The notes below the pieces were generated by a model. The model worked only from the letters and a program-made list of their open reading frames with translations, had not been told where the DNA came from and ran no database searches. Positions 6,491 through 13,400 of a stretch of 17,792 nucleotides of DNA are shown here, in pieces (within the stretch, counting starts at the first letter, position 1; every line of letters starts with the position of its first letter). The stretch is from Prevotella sp. UBA3294 (GTDB lineage: Bacteria > Bacteroidota > Bacteroidia > Bacteroidales > Bacteroidaceae), in contig DETG01000001.1 in the NCBI GenBank assembly GCA_002361535.1, positions 7,976 to 25,767 of the forward strand, read 5' to 3'. Position numbers and translations under genes: made by a program.

Positions 6491-6703
6491 TACAAGGACT
6501 GTTTTCTTGCAAAAACGTGGTTTTGGGAAACGAGAACGGCTTTTTCTTCACCCGAGAACGGTCTTTTCTGATGGTGAAAACGGTGTTTTTGCATTGTAAG
6601 TATAGTCTTTTTGTGGTCAAAGTATAGTCTAATTGCCTTCAAATGAGGCTTTATTTCCACTCAAATCAGACTTTATTTGCAACTTGGAAAATGTGCGTTT
6701 TTG
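6491..6703. repeat. Degenerate tandem repeat with ~22-bp period
   Basis: About ten short units carry a core like AACGGTCTTTTT. T runs start near 6502, 6521, 6541, 6564, 6586, 6608, 6630, 6650, 6672 and 6698, that is 19-26 bp apart and exactly 22 in the best-conserved middle. Cores include AACGGCTTTTTC (6535), AACGGTCTTTTC (6557), AACGGTGTTTTT (6579), TATAGTCTTTTT (6601) and TGAGGCTTTATT (6644). A 22-bp period is not a multiple of three, which argues against the 77-codon minus-strand ORF over it being a real gene. The function is unknown. Confidence 0.6.
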
Positions 6704-6936
6704 TAACTTGTTTAATATCAACGGGTTGCAAAAATGCAAAATTCAGGGCATCTTTGCGACCCAATGATTGTTTGATTGAAAAGAAACGATTCTGGAGAGG
6801 TAGTTTGTAAAAATAAATCAAAGATTTTAACAGTTCTCCTTTTTCGTTCTCACAGATCGTACTGACTGCACAGATGATCATTTGGGTCACCCCTAAACCC
6901 TTCGTGAGGAGGGGAACATCAAGTGCCGTTTTTTTT
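6704..6936. other. Non-coding stretch before the 79-bp array
   Basis: I see no credible gene. A 105-codon minus-strand ORF (6666-6983) runs through both the 22-bp repeats and the first 79-bp unit and looks like a chance frame. A hairpin forms from CCCCT (6890-6894) with AGGGG (6910-6914), plus an inner CCT/AGG (6899-6901 with 6907-6909). Fifteen bases later there is an 8-T run (6929-6936), a loose terminator-like layout just upstream of the promoter array. Confidence 0.4.
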
Positions 6937-7340
6937 GTATCTTTGGCTTTGCCGAAAATACTTACGTTCGGAAATAAAAACAAATGAATTTGTTTTGTAT
7001 TTCGCTCACTTATCCGTATCTTTGGCTTCGCCGAAAATACTTACGTTCGGAAATAAAAACAAATGAATTTGTTTTGTATTTCGCTCACTTATCCGTATCT
7101 TTGGCTTCGCCGAAAATACTCACGTTCGGAAATAAAAACAAATGAATTTGTTTTGTATTTCGCTCACTTATCCGTATCTTTGGCTTTGCCGAAAATACTC
7201 ACGTTCGGAAATAAAAACAAATGAATTTGTTTTGTATTTCGCTCACTTATCCGTATCTTTGGCTTCGCCGAAAATACTTACGTTCGGAAATAAAAACAAA
7301 TGAATTTGTTTTGTATTTCGCTCACTTATCCGTATCTTTG
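6937..7340 (+). repeat. Five 79-bp tandem units, each a promoter module
   Basis: TATCTTTG recurs at 6938, 7017, 7096, 7175, 7254 and 7333, exactly 79 bp apart. The five units between them differ only at two positions: GGCTT[T/C]GCC and ACT[T/C]ACG. Each unit contains a GGCTTCGCC mini-hairpin, a CCGAA...TTCGG inverted repeat, an AT-rich inverted repeat (AAAACAAAT-GA-ATTTGTTTT) and a TTTG placed 19 nt before the next TATCTTTG. TTTG-N19-TAnnTTTG is the full Bacteroidetes promoter consensus, so the array gives five complete same-direction promoters plus a lone -7 at 6938. All point to the hydrolase gene at 7457. Copy-number change by slippage or recombination would be expected. Confidence 0.93.
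7310..7340 (+). promoter_or_regulatory. Gene-proximal promoter of the array (TTTG-N19-TATCTTTG)
   Basis: TTTG at 7310-7313 and TATCTTTG at 7333-7340 are separated by 19 nt, a full consensus match. A start near 7347 gives a leader of about 110 nt that contains the 7381-7438 palindrome. This is the most likely main promoter of the hydrolase gene, with four identical upstream copies behind it. Confidence 0.65.
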
Positions 7341-7380
7341 CAGCAAATATTGGAACCATCGAAAGCAAATATGAATAATA

Positions 7381-7438
7381 TTACAGACCCCACCCCTGCC
7401 CCTCCCTTCAAGGGGAGGGGCAGGGGTGGGGTCTGTAA
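7381..7438. repeat. Perfect 26-bp-arm palindrome, REP-like
   Basis: Bases 7381-7406 are the exact reverse complement of 7413-7438, with a 6-nt loop TTCAAG. The arms consist of C4/G4 runs (ACCCCTGCCCCTCCC type). Short G/C-run palindromes of this kind are scattered through Bacteroidetes genomes in REP fashion, so I read this as an interspersed repeat; no RAYT transposase is present here. The 3' arm holds four GGGG tracts (7412-7431), a G-quadruplex motif on the mRNA strand. It lies 18 bp before the hydrolase start codon. Confidence 0.9.
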
Positions 7439-7456
7439 CTTAGTTGTATAGAAAAA

Positions 7457-8755
7457 ATGATGAAGAAACCTAATTTGAGAAGAATCATGATTTGCCTGTT
7501 TGTGGCACTTGTGGCAATGACAGGAAAGGCACAGATACAACCGTCAACGAATCTGTTGGGCTCGTGGACGGGTAAGTTGAATGCAGGTGTTATGTCCCTG
7601 ACACTTGTGCTCCATCTGGAACAGCAGGATGACGGCAGTGTCAAGGTGATGATGGACAGTCCTGATCAGGGTGCCAAAGGAATTGCCGCCACGAAGGAAT
7701 ATCTTTCTGATGACTCGGTAGCCGTGAGGGTAGGGGTGATCGGTGTCACCTATCAGGCCCGTTTGAAGGACGGGAAACTGGATGGTACATTCTCACAGAG
7801 AGGGATGTCGTTCCCCCTTGTCCTGACAAGAGGTGCTGGAGCAGAGGCTAAGCGTCCGCAGATGCCCAAGCAGCCCTATCCCTACCAAACAGAAGAGGTG
7901 ACATTTACTAACGAGAAAGACGGAGCCACCTTGGCTGGTTCGCTCACTTATCCTGTTGGATACGATAAAGAGTCGGGGAAACGTGTTGGAAGGGATGTGA
8001 AATCCCCGACTGTTGTTTTGCTCATATCAGGTAGCGGACAGCAGAACCGCGATGAAGAGTTGTTTGGTCACAAACCTTTCCTGGTAATTGCCGACTACCT
8101 TGCACGTCAGGGTGTTGCCACGTTGCGTTATGATGACCGTGCTACAGGTAAATCTATTGGGGGCGATGTGAAGAATGCCACATCCGAGGATTTTATGCGT
8201 GATGCCGAAGCTGGTATTGAGTTTCTGCGCAGTCAGAAGAAATTCAAGAAGATCGGTGTGCTGGGACATAGCGAAGGCGGTTTGATTGCCTTTATGCTCG
8301 GAGCTGGGAAAAAGGCGGATTTCATTGTGTCCTTAGCGGGACCTGCGGTGAAAGGGGATACCTTGTTGGTGGCACAGGCCAACCGTATCCTGTCACTTTC
8401 TGGTCAGCCTACCATCATGACGGTCGAGAAATATCGTCAGCAGAAAGAAGTGCAGGAGATGCCTTGGTTACAATGGTTCATCAATTATGACCCGTCTGAC
8501 AACATCCACAACAGTCGGTGCCCTGTGTTTGCACTCAATGGTGACCGCGACTGTCAGGTGCTCTCATCCCAGAACATCCCTGCTTTCCAGCGGTTGCTGC
8601 GCAAGTCGAAGAAGAATCTTGTGAAGGAATACCCCGGATTGAATCACCTCTTCCAGCACAGTACCACCGGTCTTCCCACCGAGTATGGACAGATAGAGGA
8701 AACCATCTCGCCGGAGGTTTTACAGGATATCGTGCAATGGATTCAACGACTATAA
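7457..8755 (+). CDS. Secreted alpha/beta hydrolase (S9/S33-like serine esterase or peptidase)
   Basis: The 432-aa protein has an N-terminal signal peptide (MICLFVALVAMTGKAQ, cleavage after ~residue 25), so it is exported to the periplasm or surface. Residues ~30-125 form a small beta-rich domain (LLGSWTGKLNAG ... YQARLKDGKLDGTFSQ). The alpha/beta hydrolase domain follows, with an oxyanion region LLISGSGQQNRDEE, the nucleophile elbow GHSEGG (Ser272), the acid in NGDRDCQV (Asp363) and the catalytic His in GLNHLF (His397), so the triad is complete. The substrate is not evident; relatives are annotated as esterases or dipeptidyl-peptidase-like. ATG 7457 and ATG 7460 are both possible. The RluA-family gene follows 12 bp later and is probably cotranscribed. 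Expression is probably set by the 79-bp promoter array and by the palindrome in the leader. Confidence 0.9.
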   Translation: MMKKPNLRRIMICLFVALVAMTGKAQIQPSTNLLGSWTGKLNAGVMSLTLVLHLEQQDDGSVKVMMDSPDQGAKGIAATKEYLSDDSVAVRVGVIGVTYQARLKDGKLDGTFSQRGMSFPLVLTRGAGAEAKRPQMPKQPYPYQTEEVTFTNEKDGATLAGSLTYPVGYDKESGKRVGRDVKSPTVVLLISGSGQQNRDEELFGHKPFLVIADYLARQGVATLRYDDRATGKSIGGDVKNATSEDFMRDAEAGIEFLRSQKKFKKIGVLGHSEGGLIAFMLGAGKKADFIVSLAGPAVKGDTLLVAQANRILSLSGQPTIMTVEKYRQQKEVQEMPWLQWFINYDPSDNIHNSRCPVFALNGDRDCQVLSSQNIPAFQRLLRKSKKNLVKEYPGLNHLFQHSTTGLPTEYGQIEETISPEVLQDIVQWIQRL

Positions 8756-8767
8756 CAAGAACAGATT

Positions 8768-9439
8768 ATGCAGGTAGTGTATGAAGATAACCACATCATC
8801 ATCGTGAATAAGGAATGCGGTGAGATCGTGCAGGGAGATAAGACGGGTGATGTCCCACTGTCGGAAACGGTGAAGGCTTATATCAAGGAGAAATATGCCA
8901 AGCCGGGAGAAGTTTTCTTAGGTGTGGTGCACCGTCTTGACCGTCCTGTTAGCGGACTGGTTGTCTTTGCCCGTACATCAAAGGCTTTGGCACGACTGAA
9001 CGACATGTTCCGCAACAATGAGGTGCACAAGACCTACTGGGCACTCACTCAGGAACGCCCGAAGGAGATGGAGGGAACGCTCACCCATTGGCTGGTGCGC
9101 AATGAGAAACAGAATAAGAGCTATGCCTACGACCGTGAACACCCTCATTCCAAGAAGGCAATACTTCAGTATAAGGTGATCGGGGCCTCCGACCGCTACA
9201 CACTCATTGAAGTGAACCTCCTTACAGGCAGACATCATCAGATTCGCTGTCAGTTAGCCAAGATGGGCTGTCCTATCAAAGGCGACTTGAAATACGGGGC
9301 GAAGCGAAGTAACCCCGATGGTAGCATCTCCTTGCTGGCTCGAAAGATAGAGTTCATTCATCCCGTCAGCAAGAAACAGATTGTCGCTGAGGCTCCGTTG
9401 CCCAACGACAATCTGTGGAAGTCATTCAATAGACAATAG
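8768..9439 (+). CDS. RluA-family pseudouridine synthase
   Basis: The 223-aa cytoplasmic enzyme converts specific uridines in rRNA or tRNA to pseudouridine. The family signature HRLDRPVSGLVVFART is intact, with catalytic Asp58 in RLD. The N-terminal VYEDNHIIIVNKECGEIVQGD and the C-terminal RHHQIRCQLAKMGCPIKGDLKYG blocks are standard RluA-type motifs. There is no S4 domain before the catalytic core, so it resembles the short RluA/TruC-like members rather than RluC or RluD; the target position cannot be told from sequence alone. It begins 12 bp after the hydrolase stop and converges with the SIMPL gene, whose stop is 52 bp away. Confidence 0.93.
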   Translation: MQVVYEDNHIIIVNKECGEIVQGDKTGDVPLSETVKAYIKEKYAKPGEVFLGVVHRLDRPVSGLVVFARTSKALARLNDMFRNNEVHKTYWALTQERPKEMEGTLTHWLVRNEKQNKSYAYDREHPHSKKAILQYKVIGASDRYTLIEVNLLTGRHHQIRCQLAKMGCPIKGDLKYGAKRSNPDGSISLLARKIEFIHPVSKKQIVAEAPLPNDNLWKSFNRQ

Positions 9440-9491
9440 ACTACATTTTATTCATGCACCTTGGCGACCTTAGATGCGATAAGGGTTCTGC

Positions 9492-10190
9492 TTATTGTTT
9501 GAGCGAGTAGGTGATGGTGGTCACTACACGCAGCTTCTTGATGTATGGCGTGTTCTGATCACGGTCATCTATTTCGAACTGTCCTTGTCCTGCTGTCTGG
9601 ATCTTACCCAGTTTCGACTTGCTTGCTTCAGCAAACTGCTCGGCAGTCTTCTGTGCATTCTTGATAGCCTCTGCCATCATTTCCGGTTTCATCTGCTGGA
9701 ATGAGGCATATTCATATTGTGCATTGCTGTTTTCGATGGCTACTCCCTGTTTCAGGAGTTCAGCCTGTTTGAAAATAGCCTTGTTCACTTGTTCCACCTT
9801 ATTTGTGGCTACGGTGATGGTCGTGGAGACGATATAACGGAAGTTCTTGTTGTTGTCGCCCCATTCACGTGCCTCAAGGTCACTGATGGTGGGAGGGTTC
9901 ACGGTGATCTCCTTCTCATCGAGTCCATTGTTCTTCAGGAAATCCTTGATCTTGGTTGTCTGAAGATTAATACCCTCATAGAGCAAGGGCAGGTTATCGC
10001 CCGTTACCTTCGTACTGATGCTCCATGTCACCTTGTCTGCTGGCACTTCGCGCTCAGCAAGACCTTTCACTGTCACCTTGCGGTCCTTGTTGGCAAAGTT
10101 GTCGATACCTGCCTTAATGAACCATCCTAAGCAGAAGATGCCCACAGCGATGAGGGCAGCTGCCATCAAACGATTTTCTTTCATACGCAT
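9492..10190 (-). CDS. SIMPL-domain (DUF541) protein, membrane-anchored
   Basis: The 232-aa protein starts at ATG 10190 ([11 protein letters not shown] 10184 is also possible). It has one N-terminal hydrophobic segment (residues ~8-27), giving an anchor or uncleaved signal, followed by a periplasmic SIMPL domain. Typical SIMPL features are [20 protein letters not shown] at the domain start, paired helices, and [20 protein letters not shown] before the last strands. Family members include E. coli YggE, linked to oxidative-stress phenotypes, and mouse SIMPL; the molecular role here is unknown. Transcribed alone, it converges with the pseudouridine synthase gene and diverges from tamB. A -7-like TTTATTTG (minus strand, 10214-10221) is only a partial match. 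Confidence 0.92.
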   Translation of the reverse strand: MRMKENRLMAAALIAVGIFCLGWFIKAGIDNFANKDRKVTVKGLAEREVPADKVTWSISTKVTGDNLPLLYEGINLQTTKIKDFLKNNGLDEKEITVNPPTISDLEAREWGDNNKNFRYIVSTTITVATNKVEQVNKAIFKQAELLKQGVAIENSNAQYEYASFQQMKPEMMAEAIKNAQKTAEQFAEASKSKLGKIQTAGQGQFEIDDRDQNTPYIKKLRVVTTITYSLKQ

Positions 10191-10276
10191 TATGTTTTAG
10201 AGTTATTCGGCTGCAAATAAACGGAATTATTCCTTTCGCCGTATAGGATTTTCCCTATTATTACGGATATTTCCCC

Positions 10277-10284
10277 TATTTTTG
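10277..10284 (+). promoter_or_regulatory. Weak upstream -7-like element before tamB
   Basis: TATTTTTG matches TAnnTTTG but has no TTTG at the usual spacing. It could be a second tamB promoter with a long leader; a chance match is about as likely in this AT-rich DNA. Confidence 0.2.
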
Positions 10285-10324
10285 CATGAAAGTTGACTTT
10301 TGGGTTGAATTATATAAAAACTTC

Positions 10325-10385
10325 ACGTTCGGATCAACAATTTATTTCGTTTCTCTCTCACTTAATCAGATTTTTCGTATCTTTG
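10325..10385 (+). promoter_or_regulatory. tamB-tamL promoter, single copy of the array-type module
   Basis: TATCTTTG at 10378-10385 is preceded by CG, as in the 79-bp array. ACGTTCGGA at 10325 starts exactly 53 nt before it, the same offset as in every array unit, and CTCACTTA (10357-10364) is also shared, although its offset differs (21 versus 12 nt). The ATG of tamB follows 31 bp after the -7 element. No perfect -33 TTTG is present. Confidence 0.6.
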
Positions 10386-10416
10386 CAAGCGAAATAGGTG
10401 AAGAAGAGACACCGTG

Positions 10417-13400
10417 ATGAAGAAAGCGTTGAAATGGATGGCCATAGCCGTCGCCATTCCGATCTTACTGATTGTACTATTGGCTGTGCTACTTTACTTG
10501 CCCCCTGTGCAGAACTGGGCGGTGAAGCAGGTGGCTCGTGTTGCCTCAGAAAAGACGGGAATGGAGATCACGGTGGAGCATGTGAACTTAGAGTTTCCCC
10601 TGAATCTCGGGGTGGAAGGTCTGCGTGTCCTTCAGCCTAACGACTCATTACCGCAACAGAAAGACACGGTGGCCGATGTGCGTAAGCTCGTTGTTGACGT
10701 ACAGCTGTGGCCGCTGCTGAAGAAACAGGTGGAGATCAATGCCTTGGATTTCACAGATGTCACCTTCAATACCACGAACTTCGTACATGAGGCACGGGTG
10801 AAAGGAAAGGTGGGCAGTCTGCACTTGGCCAGTCATGGCATCGACCTGAAAGGTGAGATCCTTCGTGTGAACGAGGCTTCGTTGGCCGATGCGAAGGTGG
10901 ATGTGCAACTGAGTGACACCGTTCCCCCCGATACTTCCGAGAGTAAGAACTTCTGGAAGATTCAGGTGGATGAGCTGGCCATCGACCGCAGTGACGTGAA
11001 GGTTGTCATGCCGAACGACACGTTGCAGGTGGCAGCCCATTTAGGAAAGGTGAGGGCTGCCGATGGCTTCTTCGATTTAGGTAAGGGTGACTATCGGTTG
11101 AAGCGGTTAGAATGGAACGATGGTGCCCTGGCCTATGATGACCGTTTCGCCCCTTCGGTGAAGGGTCTCGACTATAATCATATTCATCTTTCGGATGTCA
11201 ACCTGGCCGTTGACTCCCTTTCATTCTGTTCGCCGAAGCTGGATCTCAACCTACGCTCTTGTTCGCTGAAAGAGAAGAGCGGTCTGGAGATCAAGGAACT
11301 GAGTGGCCCGTTTGCCCTCGATTCCACGAAGATCTATCTACCTGAACTGAAACTGCGGACATCGGAATCCAGTCTGGATGCTCACTTCGTGATGGATCAG
11401 AATGCTTTTGCCGACAGTGTGCCGGGGAAGGTGCACCTCACCGCCGACGGCTCTTTCGGGAAACAAGATATCATGCGCTTCCTGGGAGGCATGCCCACCC
11501 AGTTTATCCGACAATGGCCGAACCAACCCCTGACAGTGAAAACGGTGCTCTCGGGGAATATGGAACGCATTGAGTTCACGGGACTTAATGCCAAACTGCC
11601 CTCCGCCTTTAACATCAATGCCAAGGGCTATGTGATGAACCCCACGGACATAGACCGTCTGAAGGCGGATGTCACCTTGGATGCAAAGTCCCAAAACATC
11701 AATTTCCTCACCGCCTTGGTGCCCCCGAAAACCCTCGACGGCATACGCATCCCACAGGGCATCGGCGTGAAAGGGCACTTGAAGGCCGATGGCAGTCACT
11801 ACCAAGCAGATCTCCTCGCTACGGAAGGGAAGGGGAGGGTGAAGGCCAAAGCCGACATCGACACCAAGGTGATGCGCTATCAAGCTGACCTCAAAGCCTC
11901 CAACCTCCAACTGAAACATTTCCTGCCTGCCTCTGATATGGGCACTTTCTCGGGTGATGTCACCCTGAACGGCACAGGCACCGATGTGTTCTCACCGAAG
12001 ACATCCTTGCAGGCCACGGCGAAGATCAGACAGTTCCAATACGGACAATACAACCTCGACGGGATGGATGCTCAGGCACTGGTGCGCAATGGGAAGGTGC
12101 ATGCCGATATTGATGCGAGGAATCCGTTGCTGAAAGGACTGATCACACTCGATGCACTCACTAATACGAAAAATATCAGGGCTACTGTCTCTACCGATCT
12201 CATACATGCCGACCTCTACCATCTGCGTATCGCTGATGAACCTCTGACGGTGGCACTGTGCGGACACTTCGATATCGCCACGGATATGAACGACTTCTAT
12301 CAGGTGCAGGGATTGGCATCGGATATCACCGTGACCGATAGTAAGCAGACCTACCGTCCGGATGATGTGGTGCTTGATGTACTGACACGGCGCGATACAA
12401 CCCATGCCGTGGTGGATTGCGGTGACTTCCACTTGGATATGGATGCCAGCGGCGGCTATAAGCAACTGATGAAGGTGGGGGAGAATCTCTCTACTGAAGT
12501 GACCAAGCAGCTCAAGGAGAAACATATCGATCAGCTCTCACTGCGACAACGGTTCCCCACAGCACGAATCAAGCTGCAGACAGGGAAGGACAATTTCTTC
12601 GTGCGACTGCTGGAACGTGAAGGCTATACCTTTGCCAAGGCTGATATTGACATGACGGCCTCACCGTCAGACGGACTGAATGGCAGAATGCACATCCTCT
12701 CCATGATGGCCGACAGTATGCAACTTGACACGGTGAGACTGAACTTCGTCTCCGACAGTACCAATATCACGTTCAACGGACAGGTGAGGAACAACAAAAA
12801 GAATCCGCAGTTCGTGTTCAATACCCTCTTCGACGGCTACCTGTTGGAGCGGGGAGCAGGTGTGAATCTACGTTACTACGATTCGAACGACAAGTTAGGC
12901 GTGCGCTTAGGAGCTGAGGCTGCCCTGGAGGAGCACGGCATCCGTCTGCACATGCTCTCGAAAGATGCTGTCATAGCCTACCGACCTGCCCGTATCAACG
13001 ACGATAACTTCGTATATCTGGCTGATAACCGGAGGGTGTCGGCGAATCTGGCGATCCTTGCTGATGACGGAACGGGATTGAAAGTCTATTCGAACGATGA
13101 GAACGAAGAGGCATTACAAGACCTCACCCTCTCGCTGAACAAGTTGAACCTGGAGGAGGTGGTGTCGGTGATTCCCTATATGCCTGATATCAAAGGACTG
13201 CTGAACGGTGACTTCCACTTTGTGCAGACAGAGGAACATCTCACTGTCTCTTCATCGATGGAGGCCAGAGGACTGGTCTATGAGGGCAGCAGTATGGGTA
13301 ACCTCGGTACGGAGTTTGTCTATATGCCTACCGATGAGGGGGGACACTTCGTGGATGGAACGCTGTCGGTGGAAGGAGAAGAGGTGGGACTGATCTCCGG

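Noticed and set aside
6427..6660. 77-codon minus-strand ORF rich in Lys, His and Gln
   Set aside because: It is produced by the 22-bp-period repeat, which is not a multiple of three. The low-complexity composition and lack of a promoter argue against a gene.
6666..6983. 105-codon minus-strand ORF
   Set aside because: It crosses from the 22-bp repeats through unique DNA into the first 79-bp unit and has no start signals or domain; most likely a chance frame.
6937..7340. 79-bp tandem units considered as a CRISPR array
   Set aside because: The whole 79-bp unit is conserved with no unique spacers, and no cas genes are nearby.
10286..10418. 43-codon ORF just upstream of tamB, ending at its start
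   Set aside because: It reads straight through the tamB promoter module; a start right after a weak -7 element and no recognisable sequence make coding unlikely.
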